Below, piece by piece: positions 7,816 to 18,425 of a DNA stretch of 64,000 nt (the first letter of the stretch is position 1; each line of letters starts with the position of its first letter). Where the stretch lies: positions 62,001 to 126,000 of the forward strand of contig NZ_JABBNI010000010.1 in assembly GCF_012926525.1 (NCBI RefSeq), read 5' to 3'. The notes beneath the pieces were generated by a model. It saw nothing but the letters and a program-made list of their open reading frames with translations, was not told the origin of the DNA and made no database searches. Position numbers and translations under genes: made by a program. This DNA comes from Clostridium muellerianum. GTDB taxonomy: Bacteria > Bacillota > Clostridia > Clostridiales > Clostridiaceae.

Positions 7816-8751
7816 ATGAGCAAAATAGCTTTTTTATTCTCTGGACAGGGAGCACAATATGTTGGAATGGGAAAAGAATTATATGAAAACTTTGATGTTT
7901 GTAAGGATGTATTTAATGATGCAAACGGAGCATTAGGATTTTCTATAAGTAGTATGTGTTTTGAAGGTCCGGAAGAAGAATTAAATAAAACAGAAAATAC
8001 ACAGCCTGCTATTTTAACTACAAGTATAGCTGCTTTAAGGGCACTAGAAAGTAACGGAATAAAGGCAGATGTTACTGCAGGGTTAAGTTTAGGGGAGTAT
8101 TCAGCACTTGTTGCTAGTGGTGTTTTAGATTTTAAAGAAACAGTAACTTTAGTAAAAAAGAGAGGAAAATATATGCAGGAAGCAGTACCAGAAGGTATAG
8201 GTGCTATGGCTGCTATTATAGGATTAGATGAAGATAGCATAAGAAAGGTATGCAGTGATTGCAAAGATATAGGGATAGTTGAAATAGCCAATTTAAATTG
8301 TCCGGGTCAAATAGTAATTGCGGGAGAAGTAAAATCAGTAGAAGCTGCTTCTGAAAAATTAAAAGAAGCAGGTGCTAGAAAAGCTGTAATGCTTTCTGTA
8401 AGTGGACCTTTTCATACATCTATGTTAAAACCTGCATCAGAAAAGCTAGAGAAAGAATTAAAAAATGTATCTGTAGAAGATTTTTCAATTCCAGTAATAA
8501 CGAACGTTACAGGTGAAGTTGTAGACAATAAGGACATGGTAAAAGATTATTTAAGAAAGCAAGTAATGAGTACAGTATTTTTTGAAAAGAGCATAAAAAA
8601 AATGATAGATATGGGTGTAGATACTTTTGTGGAAATTGGACCAGGAAAAGTATTAAGTGGATTTGTTAAGAAGATAGATAGAAAAGTTACAGTTTTAAAT
8701 GTACAGGATTTGAAATCATTAGAAAGTACTATAGAAAAATTAAAAAGTTAG
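7816..8751 (+). CDS. fabD: Malonyl-CoA:ACP transacylase (FabD)
   Basis: Transfers malonyl from CoA to ACP to feed chain elongation. It has 311 residues, starting MSKIAFLFSGQGAQ. The nucleophile is S91 in GLSLGEY (usually GHSLGE; here the His before the Ser is Leu). The partner His is H200 in SGPFH. Start ATG 7816: the in-frame GTG at 7807 falls within the AGAGGTGGAG ribosome site. It lies 14 bases after fabK and 15 before fabG. Confidence 0.93.
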   Translation: MSKIAFLFSGQGAQYVGMGKELYENFDVCKDVFNDANGALGFSISSMCFEGPEEELNKTENTQPAILTTSIAALRALESNGIKADVTAGLSLGEYSALVASGVLDFKETVTLVKKRGKYMQEAVPEGIGAMAAIIGLDEDSIRKVCSDCKDIGIVEIANLNCPGQIVIAGEVKSVEAASEKLKEAGARKAVMLSVSGPFHTSMLKPASEKLEKELKNVSVEDFSIPVITNVTGEVVDNKDMVKDYLRKQVMSTVFFEKSIKKMIDMGVDTFVEIGPGKVLSGFVKKIDRKVTVLNVQDLKSLESTIEKLKS

Positions 8752-8766
8752 AATGGAGAATAGCTA

Positions 8767-9513
8767 ATGGAAAGTTTAAAAGGTAAAACAGCAATAATTA
8801 CGGGTGCAGGTCGAGGAATTGGTAAGTCTATAGCGCTTAAATTAGCTAAGCTTGGAGCAAATATAGTAATTAATTATAGAAGTGATTCAAAATCAATAGA
8901 AGATTTAGTTAAAGAAATAGAAGCATTAGGTGTTGAAGCGAAAGCAATTCAAGCAGATGTTAGTTCTTTTGAAGATACTAAAAACCTTATGAAGAAAACT
9001 ATCGAAGTGTTTGGTTCAATAGATATTCTTGTAAATAATGCAGGAATAACTAAAGATGGATTACTTCTTAGAATGAAAGAAGAAGACTTTGATAAAGTAA
9101 TAGAAGTAAACCTAAAAGGTGTATTTAACTGTATAAGACATGCAAGTCCTATAATGGTTAAACAAAAATGTGGTAAAATAATAAATATATCTTCTGTAGT
9201 AGGAATAGCAGGTAATGCTGGTCAAGTAAATTACTCTGCTGCAAAAGCAGGAATAATAGGTATGACTAAATCTGTAGCAAGAGAACTTGCCTCCAGAAAT
9301 ATAACTGTAAATGCTGTAGCACCAGGTTTTATTCAAACTAATATGACGGATGCTTTAACTGATAAGGTGAAGGAAACTACACTAAATACTATACCATTAA
9401 AAAGATTTGGCAGCGCTGAGGATGTAGCAAATGTAGTAGCATTTTTAGCTTTACCATATTCAGATTATATTACTGGTCACGTAATAAATGTAGATGGCGG
9501 AATGGTTATGTAA
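8767..9513 (+). CDS. fabG: 3-oxoacyl-ACP reductase (FabG)
   Basis: An NADPH-dependent short-chain dehydrogenase that reduces 3-oxoacyl-ACP. It has 248 residues. The nucleotide motif TGAGRGIG (12-19), the NNAG segment (90-93) and the catalytic set S143, Y156, K160 (YSAAK) are all present. The C-terminal VNVDGGM is typical of FabG. It is tightly packed between fabD and fabF. Confidence 0.94.
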   Translation: MESLKGKTAIITGAGRGIGKSIALKLAKLGANIVINYRSDSKSIEDLVKEIEALGVEAKAIQADVSSFEDTKNLMKKTIEVFGSIDILVNNAGITKDGLLLRMKEEDFDKVIEVNLKGVFNCIRHASPIMVKQKCGKIINISSVVGIAGNAGQVNYSAAKAGIIGMTKSVARELASRNITVNAVAPGFIQTNMTDALTDKVKETTLNTIPLKRFGSAEDVANVVAFLALPYSDYITGHVINVDGGMVM

Positions 9514-9540
9514 ATTAAAATAGAGGTTGGTGAATTAATT

Positions 9541-10779
9541 ATGAAAAGAAGAGTAGTAGTTACAGGACTTGGAGCAATAACTCCAGTTGGAAATGATGCA
9601 AATACATTTTGGAATAATATAAAGGGTGGAGTTTGTGGTATAGATTTCATAAAGTGTTTTGATACAGAAAACTATAAAGCAAAGCTTGCAGCAGAAGTTA
9701 AGGATTTTGAACCAAGTGAGTATTTAGATAGAAAAGAGTCAAAAAGATTTGATAGATTTTGTCAATTTGCTGTGGTTTCAGCCATGGAAGCAGTAAAAGA
9801 CTCTAAACTTGATCTTGAAAGTGTAGAGAAAGAAAGACTTGGAGTAGTTGTTGGTTCAGGTATAGGAGGAATAGGAACTATAGAAAAAGAGCATTCTGTT
9901 TTAGTGGAAAAGGGTCCTAACAGAATAACACCTTTATTTATACCTATGATTATAAGTAATATGGCAGCTGGAAATATAGCTATAAAATTTGGAGCTAAAG
10001 GACCATGTTCTAATATAGTTACAGCATGTGCTACAGGAACAAATTGTGTTGGTGAAGCTTTTGGAATGATTAAAAGTGATCTTGCAGATGTAATGATAGT
10101 AGGTGGAACTGAAGCATGTATTACTCCATTATCTATGGCTGGATTTGCTGCAGCAACTACTTTAACTAAGAGTACAGATCCTAAAAGAGCATCTGTTCCT
10201 TTTGATAAGGAAAGGGACGGATTTGTAATGGGAGAAGGTGCTGGTATATTAATATTAGAATCTTTAGAACATGCTCAAAAAAGAGGAGCTAAAATTTATG
10301 CTGAATTAGTTGGATATGGATTTACGTGTGATGCATATCATATGACATCACCTGCACCAGATGGAGAAGGTGCTGCAAGAGCTATGGAGTTAGCTATAAA
10401 AGAAGCAGGAATTGAAAAAGAAGAAATATCTTATATAAATGCCCATGGAACAAGTACAAAATTAAATGATAAATTTGAAACAGAAGCAATTAAAAAAGTC
10501 TTTGGAGATTATGCTAAGAATGTGCCTGTAAGTTCTACAAAATCTATGACAGGACACTTGCTTGGAGCAGCAGGAGCAATAGAAGCTATAATAAGTGTTA
10601 AAGCTTTAGAGGAAGGTATAATACCTCCTACAGTAGGATATGAAGTTAAGGACGAAGAATGTGATCTAGATTATGTTCCAAACAAAGCAAGGAAAGCTGA
10701 GCTTAAATATGTTATGTCTAACTCATTAGGGTTTGGCGGCCATAATGCGGTAATATTATTGAAAAAGTGGAGTGAGTAA
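9541..10779 (+). CDS. fabF: 3-oxoacyl-ACP synthase II (FabF)
   Basis: The elongating condensing enzyme, extending acyl-ACP by two carbons with malonyl-ACP. It has 412 residues. The Cys-His-His set is C163 (TACATGTN), H302 (NAHGTST) and H339 ([13 protein letters not shown], with K334). No second condensing enzyme (FabB) lies in the operon, so FabF probably performs all elongation. The following gene, accB, starts only one base after its stop. Confidence 0.95.
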   Translation: MKRRVVVTGLGAITPVGNDANTFWNNIKGGVCGIDFIKCFDTENYKAKLAAEVKDFEPSEYLDRKESKRFDRFCQFAVVSAMEAVKDSKLDLESVEKERLGVVVGSGIGGIGTIEKEHSVLVEKGPNRITPLFIPMIISNMAAGNIAIKFGAKGPCSNIVTACATGTNCVGEAFGMIKSDLADVMIVGGTEACITPLSMAGFAAATTLTKSTDPKRASVPFDKERDGFVMGEGAGILILESLEHAQKRGAKIYAELVGYGFTCDAYHMTSPAPDGEGAARAMELAIKEAGIEKEEISYINAHGTSTKLNDKFETEAIKKVFGDYAKNVPVSSTKSMTGHLLGAAGAIEAIISVKALEEGIIPPTVGYEVKDEECDLDYVPNKARKAELKYVMSNSLGFGGHNAVILLKKWSE

Positions 10780-10780
10780 A

Positions 10781-11305
10781 ATGGACTTTAAAGCAATTGA
10801 GGAAATGGTTAAAACTATGGATAATTCTAAATTAGGTTATTTAGAAGTTAACTGGCATGGAATTTCTATAGTTATGAGAAAGCAGGGGGAACCTGATTTT
10901 GCAAAACAGCATGTAGAAAGTACTAGCACTGCATTAGTAGAAGAAGAAAAATCAGTTATAGAAGCAAATGTAGAAGACAAAAAGTTAGATGAAAAAGTTA
11001 AAGGTGAAATTGAAGTAGTAAAAGAAGATAGAAATGATGAAGCTTCAGTAAAGGAAGATGAGAATATTAAGGAAGTTTTATCGCCTATAGTAGGAACTTT
11101 TTACAGATCATCAAGCCCAGATAAACCAGTTTTTGTAGAAGTAGGAAGTAAGGTTAAAAAGGGAGATGCTCTTTGTATTGTAGAAGCTATGAAGCTTATG
11201 AATGAAATTCAGAGTGAAGTGGATGGAGAAGTAGTTGAAATCTTAGTAAACAATAACGAAATGGTTGAGTATGGCCAGCCTATGTTTAAAATAAAGGTTA
11301 AGTAG
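10781..11305 (+). CDS. accB: Biotin carboxyl carrier protein of acetyl-CoA carboxylase (AccB)
   Basis: Carries carboxybiotin between AccC and AccDA. It has 174 residues. The N-terminal helix-hairpin is followed by a highly charged Glu/Lys linker (about 50-95, in place of the Ala/Pro linker of E. coli). The biotinyl domain then carries EAMKLMN with biotin attached at K138. Start ATG 10781 has GTGGAG at 10767-10772, inside the fabF end; an in-frame GTG at 10772 overlaps that site. Confidence 0.93.
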   Translation: MDFKAIEEMVKTMDNSKLGYLEVNWHGISIVMRKQGEPDFAKQHVESTSTALVEEEKSVIEANVEDKKLDEKVKGEIEVVKEDRNDEASVKEDENIKEVLSPIVGTFYRSSSPDKPVFVEVGSKVKKGDALCIVEAMKLMNEIQSEVDGEVVEILVNNNEMVEYGQPMFKIKVK

Positions 11306-11336
11306 ATCCTAAAAAAGTTATTAGGAGGAAAAACAA

Positions 11337-11798
11337 ATGGAGATTAATACAGAATTTAATGTTAATTTAGGAATAAAAGAAATAAAAGAAATTATTCCTC
11401 ATAGATATCCTTTTTTATTAATAGATAAGGTAACATATATGGAACCAGGAAAAAAGGTAGTAGCTTATAAAAATGTAACTATGAATGAATATTTTTTCCA
11501 GGGACATTTTCCACAGGAACCTGTAATGCCTGGTGTACTTATTGTGGAGGCATTAGCACAAACAGGAGCAGTGGCAGTACTAAGTCAAGAAAATTTCAAA
11601 GGTAAAATAGCTTATTTTGGAGGAATAAATAAGGCTAAGTTTAGAAAAAAAGTAGTACCAGGAGATGTTTTAAGATTAGAGGTAGAAATGATAAAAATTA
11701 AAGGACCTGCAGGTTTAGCTAAAGGTACAGCATATGTGGATGATAAAAAGGCTTGTGAAGCTGAAGTAATGTTTATGATAGGTGATGCAGGTGTTTAA
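11337..11798 (+). CDS. fabZ: 3-hydroxyacyl-ACP dehydratase (FabZ)
   Basis: Dehydrates 3-hydroxyacyl-ACP to trans-2-enoyl-ACP. A hot-dog fold protein of 153 residues with [22 protein letters not shown] (catalytic H57) and the partner E71 in VEALAQ. AGGAGG lies about 8 bases before ATG. Its last codons overlap the start of accC by 8 bases. Confidence 0.94.
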   Translation: MEINTEFNVNLGIKEIKEIIPHRYPFLLIDKVTYMEPGKKVVAYKNVTMNEYFFQGHFPQEPVMPGVLIVEALAQTGAVAVLSQENFKGKIAYFGGINKAKFRKKVVPGDVLRLEVEMIKIKGPAGLAKGTAYVDDKKACEAEVMFMIGDAGV

Positions 11799-13137
11799 TA
11801 AGATATTAATTGCAAATAGAGGAGAAATAGCAGTCAGGATTATAAGAGCTTGTAGGGAAATGGGTATAGAAACTGTAGCAGTTTATTCTGAAGCAGATAA
11901 AGATGCACTACATACTCAAATGGCAGATGAAGCTGTATGTATAGGTCCTGCTGCACCAAAGGACAGCTATTTAAACATACAAAATATTATAAGTGCTACG
12001 GTGCTTACAGGAGCAGAAGCTATTCATCCAGGCTTTGGCTTCTTGTCTGAAAATAGTAAGTTCGCAAAAATGTGTGATGAATGTAATATTACATTTATAG
12101 GACCACATGCGGACTGTATAGACAATATGGGAAATAAGTCTAATGCTAGAGATATTATGATAAAAGCAAAAGTACCTATAGTTCCTGGGTCTAAAGGTGC
12201 AATAAAAGATGAAAATCAATTGTTAAAGGTTGCAAAGGAAATAGGATATCCAGTAATGGTAAAAGCATCTGCTGGAGGTGGAGGAAGAGGCATAAGAGTA
12301 GTCTATGAAGAAAAAGATCTTATAAAAGATTATGAAAATGCTAAGGCCGAAGCAGAAGCCTCATTTGGTGATGGAACTATATATGTTGAAAAGTTTATAG
12401 AAAAACCAAGACATGTAGAGATTCAAATACTAGGAGATAATCATGGAAACGTGGTGTATCTTGGAGAAAGAGACTGTTCCATGCAAAGAAGAAATCAAAA
12501 GGTATTAGAAGAAGCACCATGCCCTATAATGACAGAAGAGCTTAGGGCTAAGATGGGAGAAACAGCAGTTAGAGCAGCAAAAACAGTAAACTATAATAGT
12601 GCAGGTACTATAGAATTTTTACTGGATAAAGATAGAAATTTTTATTTTATGGAAATGAATACTAGGATACAGGTAGAACATCCTATAACAGAAATGGTAA
12701 CTGGAGTAGATTTAATAAAAGAACAAATTAAAATTGCAGCAGGTGAACCATTGAGTTTTTCTCAAGAAGATATAGAGATAAAGGGGCATGCTATAGAGTG
12801 TAGAATAAATGCCGAGGATACGGCAAGGAACTTCATGCCATCTCCAGGAAAAATTAAAGGTTTATATTTACCAGGTGGCTTTAATGTGAGAATTGATAGT
12901 GCAGTATATTCAGGATATACAATTCCTCCATATTATGATTCCATGATAGCAAAACTCATTGTATATGGTAAGGATAGAGAAGAAGCTATGTGGAAAATGA
13001 GAAGAGCTTTAGGAGAATTTATTATAGAAGGAGTTAAAACAAATATTGATTTTCAGTTTGAACTTATAAATAATGAAGATTTTATAAAGGGAAACTACGA
13101 TACAAGATTTATTGAGAATAAAGTTAAGAGTTCATAG
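11791..13137 (+). CDS. accC: Biotin carboxylase subunit of acetyl-CoA carboxylase (AccC)
   Basis: An ATP-grasp enzyme that carboxylates biotin on AccB. It has about 448 residues. The N-terminal [17 protein letters not shown], the glycine-rich ATP loop [22 protein letters not shown] and the catalytic ECRINAED region are complete. Start GTG 11791 is preferred over ATG 11785, because AGGTG (11780-11784) is then 6 bases away and the protein begins at the usual place, [12 protein letters not shown]. The ribosome site lies inside fabZ. A 12-bp hairpin covers its stop codon. Confidence 0.93.
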   Translation: MFNKILIANRGEIAVRIIRACREMGIETVAVYSEADKDALHTQMADEAVCIGPAAPKDSYLNIQNIISATVLTGAEAIHPGFGFLSENSKFAKMCDECNITFIGPHADCIDNMGNKSNARDIMIKAKVPIVPGSKGAIKDENQLLKVAKEIGYPVMVKASAGGGGRGIRVVYEEKDLIKDYENAKAEAEASFGDGTIYVEKFIEKPRHVEIQILGDNHGNVVYLGERDCSMQRRNQKVLEEAPCPIMTEELRAKMGETAVRAAKTVNYNSAGTIEFLLDKDRNFYFMEMNTRIQVEHPITEMVTGVDLIKEQIKIAAGEPLSFSQEDIEIKGHAIECRINAEDTARNFMPSPGKIKGLYLPGGFNVRIDSAVYSGYTIPPYYDSMIAKLIVYGKDREEAMWKMRRALGEFIIEGVKTNIDFQFELINNEDFIKGNYDTRFIENKVKSS

Positions 13138-13157
13138 TAAGTTTTTTACTATGAACT
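13129..13157 (+). repeat. Intercistronic hairpin across the accC stop
   Basis: A perfect 12-bp inverted repeat (13129-13140 with 13146-13157), five-base loop. It spans the accC stop codon and ends about 8 bases before the accD ribosome site. There is no T run after it, so it is unlikely to be a terminator. It may be a processing or stability element. Confidence 0.65.
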
Positions 13158-13177
13158 TCTAACTGGAGGTGACTAAC

Positions 13178-14059
13178 TTGTTAAATAATCCATTTAAGAA
13201 GACAAAATATATTACTGTAAGTCAGCAGTCATTAAGAAAAGCTAATGAAGAAGTTAATGATGACGCGAAACCTAGTATTCCCAGTGGTATGTGGGTAAAG
13301 TGCGGAGGTTGTGGAAAAGTTTTATATAAAAAGGACCTTGAAGATAGTAACCAAGTATGTGGTCAATGTGGATACCATTTTAGAATGGGAGCAAGAGAAA
13401 GAATAAAGCTTATAATAGATAAAAATACATTTGAAGAATTTGATAGAGATTTAACTTCGGCAAATCCACTAAATTTTAAAGGATATGAAGAAAAAATAAA
13501 AAAAATGCAGGAAGCTACAGAATTAAACGAAGCTGTAGTAACAGGTAAAGGAACTATTGTTGGTGAAGAAGTAGTTATCTGTGTTATGGATAGTCATTTT
13601 ATGATGGGAAGTATGGGTTCTGTAGTTGGTGAAAAGATTACAAGGGCTGTAGAAAGGGCAATAGAGTTTAAACTTCCTATAATAATTTTTACTACTTCTG
13701 GTGGGGCTAGAATGCAAGAAGGAATGTTTTCACTTATGCAGATGGCTAAGGTAAGCTCAGCACTTGGAAGGTTAGGTGAAGCAGGACTTTTATATATAAC
13801 TGTACTTACAGATCCAACTACAGGAGGTGTAACAGCTAGTTTTGCTATGCTTGGAGATATTATACTTTCTGAACCAGGAGCTTTAATTGGATTTGCTGGG
13901 AAGAGAGTTATAGAACAAACTATAAGACAAAAACTTCCAGAGGGGTTTCAAAGAGCAGAATTTTTATTGGAACATGGTTTTATAGATAGTATAGTCTCTA
14001 GAAAAGAATTAAAAAGTACCCTTAAGAAAATACTTGCGATTCATGATAAAAATAGATAG
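13178..14059 (+). CDS. accD: Acetyl-CoA carboxylase carboxyltransferase, beta subunit (AccD)
   Basis: With AccA it moves the carboxyl group from biotin to acetyl-CoA, giving malonyl-CoA. About 293 residues. An N-terminal zinc ribbon (C42, C45, C61, C64) precedes the crotonase-type carboxyltransferase domain, with [12 protein letters not shown] and [13 protein letters not shown]. Start TTG 13178, giving MLNNPFKK, is chosen because GGAGGT (13165-13170) lies 7 bases upstream; the GTG at 13169 is part of that site. Cells of this type use a split AccD/AccA rather than a fused enzyme. Confidence 0.92.
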   Translation: MLNNPFKKTKYITVSQQSLRKANEEVNDDAKPSIPSGMWVKCGGCGKVLYKKDLEDSNQVCGQCGYHFRMGARERIKLIIDKNTFEEFDRDLTSANPLNFKGYEEKIKKMQEATELNEAVVTGKGTIVGEEVVICVMDSHFMMGSMGSVVGEKITRAVERAIEFKLPIIIFTTSGGARMQEGMFSLMQMAKVSSALGRLGEAGLLYITVLTDPTTGGVTASFAMLGDIILSEPGALIGFAGKRVIEQTIRQKLPEGFQRAEFLLEHGFIDSIVSRKELKSTLKKILAIHDKNR

Positions 14060-14100
14060 TTAAAAAAGGTTACATTTTCTAAGGAAAGGAAGCTTGTTTT

Positions 14101-14946
14101 ATGGAAAAATTAGGGAAAGTACAGCGAATTTTAAATAAGAAACTTGATAATAAAACTGCTTGGGAAAAACTATCCTTAGCTAGAATGATAGAAAGACCTA
14201 CAGCACTAGATTATATAGAGCGAATATTTGATTCCTTTGTGGAATTTCACGGAGATAGATGTTTTTCAGATGATGCATCAGTAGTTGGGGGGATAGCATT
14301 ATTAGATGGTATGCCTGTAACTATAATAGCTCATCAAAAAGGAAGAAATACAGCAGAAAATGTAAAAAGAAATTTTGGATCACCAAATCCTGAAGGCTAT
14401 AGAAAAGGTTTGAGACTTATGAAGCAGGCAGAAAAGTTTGGCAGACCAATAATATGTATGGTAGATACTCAGGGAGCTTATTGCGGTAAAGGAGCAGAAG
14501 AAAGAGGCCAGGGAGAAGCAATAGCTAAGAATCTTTTAGAAATGTCAAAACTAAAGGTTCCTGTTATATCAATTGTAATAGGAGAAGGTGGAAGTGGTGG
14601 CGCGTTAGCCTTTGCAGTAGCAGATGATGTATGGATGCTTGAAAATTCAGTGTACTCTGTACTATCTCCAGAAGGTTTTGCTAGTATTTTGTGGAAGGAT
14701 TCTTCTCGTGCTAAAGAAGCGGCAGAAGTTATGAAAATAACAGCTAAAGATTTAAAGGAATATGGTATTATAGATAAAGTTATAAAAGAACCTTCAGGAG
14801 GAGCACATAAAGATGTAGTTAAAATGGCTGCATCTATAAAAGAAGAATTAGTAGAAAAGATTGGAATACTAAAAAAACAATCTATAGAAGAACTATTGAA
14901 TAATAGATACGATAAATTTAGAAATATGGGTAAATATCTTGAGTAA
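14101..14946 (+). CDS. accA: Acetyl-CoA carboxylase carboxyltransferase, alpha subunit (AccA)
   Basis: The partner of AccD in malonyl-CoA formation. A crotonase-fold protein of 281 residues with [48 protein letters not shown] and [16 protein letters not shown], all typical of AccA. It is shorter at both ends than E. coli AccA (about 319), as in other Firmicutes. It is the last gene of the operon, and a terminator follows about 90 bases later. Confidence 0.93.
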   Translation: MEKLGKVQRILNKKLDNKTAWEKLSLARMIERPTALDYIERIFDSFVEFHGDRCFSDDASVVGGIALLDGMPVTIIAHQKGRNTAENVKRNFGSPNPEGYRKGLRLMKQAEKFGRPIICMVDTQGAYCGKGAEERGQGEAIAKNLLEMSKLKVPVISIVIGEGGSGGALAFAVADDVWMLENSVYSVLSPEGFASILWKDSSRAKEAAEVMKITAKDLKEYGIIDKVIKEPSGGAHKDVVKMAASIKEELVEKIGILKKQSIEELLNNRYDKFRNMGKYLE

Positions 14947-15037
14947 CAAAAGGTAACCTATGCGTATAAAAATTATTTATATGCATATAGTAATATTTTG
15001 ATTTAATTAAGTAATTTAATATAATTTATTTGTTTAG

Positions 15038-15072
15038 AGTGGCTTTTAATGTAAAAGGCTACTTTATTTTTA
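15038..15072 (+). terminator. Terminator of the fatty acid operon
   Basis: AGTGGCTTTT (15038-15047) pairs with AAAAGGCTACT (15053-15063), with one bulged G and one G-T pair, and a T-rich tail follows. The next gene starts 19 bases later, so leakage into it is possible. Confidence 0.7.
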
Positions 15073-15090
15073 AAATTGGGGTGTGGAAGT

Positions 15091-16038
15091 ATGAAAAGTA
15101 AGATTTTATTTACTTATAATTATGGTACAGATAAAATGAAACAAATCAAAAAATTAGGTTATGAGGTCAAGATAATTAGTGAAAAAGATGCAAGATATAG
15201 TAGTGATTTAGAAGATACTGAAATTTTAGTTTGCTATAATCCATTTACAACATTGGATATAAGTAAAATGAAAAAGTTAAAATGGATTCAACTTTCTAGT
15301 GCAGGAATAGATCAGTTGCCAATTGATTATTTGGTAAACACCTCTATTAGTGTAACTAATAATAGGGGTGGATATAGTATTCCTATGGGAGAATGGATAG
15401 TTTTAAAATCATTGGAATTATTAAAGCATAGCAATAAACTTTATGAAAATCAAAGAAACAAAGAGTGGAAGATTGATACTACAATACTAGAACTTTTTAA
15501 CAAAACTATTGGATTTATAGGTACAGGTAGTATTGCCCGGGAAGCAGCAAAAAGATTTTCAGGCTTTGATGTGAAAATATTAGGATTAAACACTAGTGGA
15601 AAGCCTGTAGATAATTTTGATCAGTGTTTTGCTAGTAAGGATATTGATGAAATGTTAAACATATGTGATATAGTAGTTATTACAATTCCATATACTAGTG
15701 AAACACGTAATTTAATTAATGAAGATAGGTTAAATATGATGAAAAATGATGCTTATCTAATAAATGTAGCAAGAGGGGCCATTATAGATGAAAAAGCATT
15801 AATAAAAAGTATTCAGCAAGGAAAGTTAGCTGGAGCAGCATTAGATGTAGTAGAAGAGGAACCTTTAGATATTTATAGTCCTTTATGGAATTTAGATAAT
15901 GTTATAATAACACCACATAATTCATGGATATCAGAAGTGAGAAATGCTAGAAGGTTTAATTTGATATATGAGAACTTGAAGAGGTATAGGCATAATGAGA
16001 AGCTAATTAATTTAGTTAATTTAAATAGGGGATATTGA
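15091..16038 (+). CDS. D-isomer specific 2-hydroxyacid dehydrogenase family protein
   Basis: An NAD(P)-dependent dehydrogenase of the phosphoglycerate/lactate dehydrogenase family, 315 residues. The Rossmann motif is GFIGTGSIAR (141-150). The catalytic triad candidates are R228 (NVARGA), E257 (VVEEEP) and H276 (ITPHNSW). Its substrate cannot be told, and no serine or pyridoxal pathway genes adjoin. Start ATG 15091 is taken with GGGGTG 7 bases upstream; an in-frame TTG at 15076 would leave no space for a ribosome site after the T run of the terminator. Confidence 0.85.
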   Translation: MKSKILFTYNYGTDKMKQIKKLGYEVKIISEKDARYSSDLEDTEILVCYNPFTTLDISKMKKLKWIQLSSAGIDQLPIDYLVNTSISVTNNRGGYSIPMGEWIVLKSLELLKHSNKLYENQRNKEWKIDTTILELFNKTIGFIGTGSIAREAAKRFSGFDVKILGLNTSGKPVDNFDQCFASKDIDEMLNICDIVVITIPYTSETRNLINEDRLNMMKNDAYLINVARGAIIDEKALIKSIQQGKLAGAALDVVEEEPLDIYSPLWNLDNVIITPHNSWISEVRNARRFNLIYENLKRYRHNEKLINLVNLNRGY

Positions 16039-16046
16039 TAATAGTA

Positions 16047-16100
16047 AGAAGCATATCTAGAGTATAGTTTTAAAACTGTACTTTGGATATGCTTATTTTC
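16047..16100. terminator. Bidirectional terminator between convergent genes
   Basis: AAGCATATC (16049-16057) pairs with GATATGCTT (16086-16094), and an inner inverted repeat of AGTATAGTTTT type extends the stem. T-rich tails lie on both sides, serving the dehydrogenase gene and the subtilase gene. Confidence 0.7.
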
Positions 16101-16118
16101 TAATTATTCATTAATAAT

Positions 16119-17315
16119 TTAGGTTAATAATCTATTTAAGTCTATCATACCAGCACCTTGGAGCCATTTAGGAATATCCAAAAGGTTGCAGGAAGTTTTT
16201 ATAAGAGAGACTAAATCTTTAAAAGTTAACTCAGGATTGCTTTCATATAATAAAGCGCAAACACCACTTATATAAGCTGCAGCACAAGATGTACCGGTAT
16301 AACAGGTATAAGGGGTTTCTAACGATTGAGGATATATTTTAATACCATTTCTTTCTGATATATAACTTTTATTTGTATTTAATGAACATATATCTACAGC
16401 GGCTGCACATATATCAGGTTTTTCTAGTTTAGCAAATGGCCCACTGGATGAATGTTTGTAGGGTTTAATGTTATGTTTAGTAGTGTCTATACCACTTACT
16501 GTAATGCAATTATCTAAAGTTGCGATACCTGAAATACTGCCTTCAAAGTTACCATTATGACCTGATGGAACTACTACTGTTAAATTATGATTAGATGCTA
16601 TTGTAAAAAGTTGTTGAAATAGAGAAAGTTTAAAATAATTCTTTGATAGGAGTTCAAATGGAAGGCATATTACTTTTATATTATATTTTTCCCTATCTAA
16701 AATGATGGTAGCTATAGCAAATAGCACATCGGATATATATCCTCTACCTAAACTATTAAAAGCTTTTACAGAGTATAAGCAGCTATTTTCAGCTATACCT
16801 TTATAAATTCCTCTTGAGGAATAACCACTTCCACATATTAAACCGCTTATGAAGGTTCCATGTCCATTATCATCATAAGGGTAATCGTAATTATTTAGAA
16901 GGTCTGTGAATTTTTGAATTTTATTTTTAGGAGTTAATAGGTCAGTATGAGGATAAACACCACTGTCAACCAAACCTATACATATATTTTTACCAGTTAA
17001 TTTATACTTTTTTTGATGTGATATGCCATTAGAAGAAAGTATATTATTACCGCATAACAGCATATAACTGTCAAAGGCAACATAGTCTACCTGAGGATAC
17101 TCTATAATTCTTTCTATAGCATTAGATGTAAGAGTAGCACATATACAATTAATATAAGGAATAGAGTGTATTAAGTTTCCTTTATATGTTTTAATTTTTT
17201 TTTCAATAGTTTCAGGCATAGATTTACAGTGTATTATAACCCTACAATTTTTATAATATTTATTGCGTATAGCAACTTTTAAATCTGTGTCTAATTTGCT
17301 TTTAATGGAAAACAT
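16119..17315 (-). CDS. S8 family serine peptidase (subtilase)
   Basis: A subtilisin-like protease of 398 residues with a complete triad: D117 (GLVDSGVYPHTD), H152 (NGHGTFISG) and S343 (GTSCAAAYISG). The oxyanion asparagine is in PSGHNGN near 254. About 100 residues at the N-terminus look like an I9-type prodomain, but no signal peptide is visible, so an intracellular AprX/ISP-like role is possible. It is cysteine-rich for this family. It follows the LysR gene on the same strand with a 92-base gap. Confidence 0.88.
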   Translation of the reverse strand: MFSIKSKLDTDLKVAIRNKYYKNCRVIIHCKSMPETIEKKIKTYKGNLIHSIPYINCICATLTSNAIERIIEYPQVDYVAFDSYMLLCGNNILSSNGISHQKKYKLTGKNICIGLVDSGVYPHTDLLTPKNKIQKFTDLLNNYDYPYDDNGHGTFISGLICGSGYSSRGIYKGIAENSCLYSVKAFNSLGRGYISDVLFAIATIILDREKYNIKVICLPFELLSKNYFKLSLFQQLFTIASNHNLTVVVPSGHNGNFEGSISGIATLDNCITVSGIDTTKHNIKPYKHSSSGPFAKLEKPDICAAAVDICSLNTNKSYISERNGIKIYPQSLETPYTCYTGTSCAAAYISGVCALLYESNPELTFKDLVSLIKTSCNLLDIPKWLQGAGMIDLNRLLT

Positions 17316-17407
17316 TTAAAGCTCCTTAAAAATTAATTCCATATATATATTATGACAGAAGCATTGAATGTGTGTAACTAAGAATAATTAATTTCTTAGA
17401 TCGTGTA

Positions 17408-18301
17408 TTAATTAAAATTAAAATAATTTTTACATAAATTAAAGAAAGCTTTGGATGTTGGAGTAAGGGTTCTTTTGGAGCTTAAAATTAAATAAATGTA
17501 CCTTTTCAGGGAAAGATCTTCTATGAAAGTTTCTTTTATAAGGCCATAAGATATATAATCTCTAAAGATTTGTCTAGAGACTACCGATATACCTAAGCCT
17601 TGTTTAACAAATTGAAGCAAAGTATCTAAATTGTTAACTTCAAAGTATACATTTATATCAGATGTATAAAAGCCTTTTTTTAGAAGGGCATCTTCAAAAG
17701 TTTTTCTTGTAGCAGAACCTTCCTCTCTTAAAACAAATTTATATTTTAAAAGTGATTCTATCTTTATAGAATCAGGTAAATTAAATTCTGGTGATGATAT
17801 TACAATTAAGTCATCTTTCATTAATTCATAACTTTTAATTTTTTCATCATTAACTGATTCGCCAACAATACCTAATTCGCAATTAAACTTAACAATGTTT
17901 TCAATTATTTCTGTAGAACTTCTCTCCATTATATTAAAAGAAACATCAGGATATAAAGAATGAAATTTCTTTATTAAAGTGGGTACTATAGTATTACAAG
18001 GAGTAGTACTGGAAGCTAATTTTAGTTTTCCGCTTACTGTTTCATTAAACTTAGCCAAATTTGAAATAGCTTTATCACGTGCATTTAAAATATCTATAGC
18101 GTAGTTTAAAAATGAATCTCCAGCAGGTGTCAGAAGCACTTCTTTTGAAGTTCTGTCAAAAAGCTGTACTCTAAGTTGTTTTTCTAAACTGGCTATATGT
18201 GAACTAATAGCAGGTTGTGATAAAAAACATGAATTTGCAGCTTTAGAGAAACTTTTAAACTTTGCAACATTTATAAAAGCTTCTATTTGTTTAAAGTCCA
18301 T
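17408..18301 (-). CDS. LysR-family transcriptional regulator
   Basis: 297 residues. The N-terminal HTH (MDFKQIEAFINVAKFKSFSKAA onward, with SQPAISSHIASLEKQL) is followed by a two-lobed periplasmic-binding-like effector domain from about 90. The N-terminal pattern resembles the CysB/CysL-like group found in anaerobes, but no sulfur or selenium gene adjoins to support a ligand. It lies between a DMT transporter and a subtilase, all on the same strand. A 12-bp inverted repeat stands upstream (18426-18471). Confidence 0.88.
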   Translation of the reverse strand: MDFKQIEAFINVAKFKSFSKAANSCFLSQPAISSHIASLEKQLRVQLFDRTSKEVLLTPAGDSFLNYAIDILNARDKAISNLAKFNETVSGKLKLASSTTPCNTIVPTLIKKFHSLYPDVSFNIMERSSTEIIENIVKFNCELGIVGESVNDEKIKSYELMKDDLIVISSPEFNLPDSIKIESLLKYKFVLREEGSATRKTFEDALLKKGFYTSDINVYFEVNNLDTLLQFVKQGLGISVVSRQIFRDYISYGLIKETFIEDLSLKRYIYLILSSKRTLTPTSKAFFNLCKNYFNFN

Positions 18302-18425
18302 ATGTGTTATCCCCCGTAGTAGATGTGTTAATATAATAATGTAAAATAAAACTCTATTGAAGTATACTTTAACATTATAAATTTTAGTTTAATTTATCCC
18401 TTATTTAATGTTTTAAAACGATATC

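Noticed and set aside
7776-8291. Minus-strand ORF of 171 residues within fabD
   Set aside because: A Ser/Leu/Ile-rich antisense shadow of a clear fabD; no ribosome site and no domain pattern.
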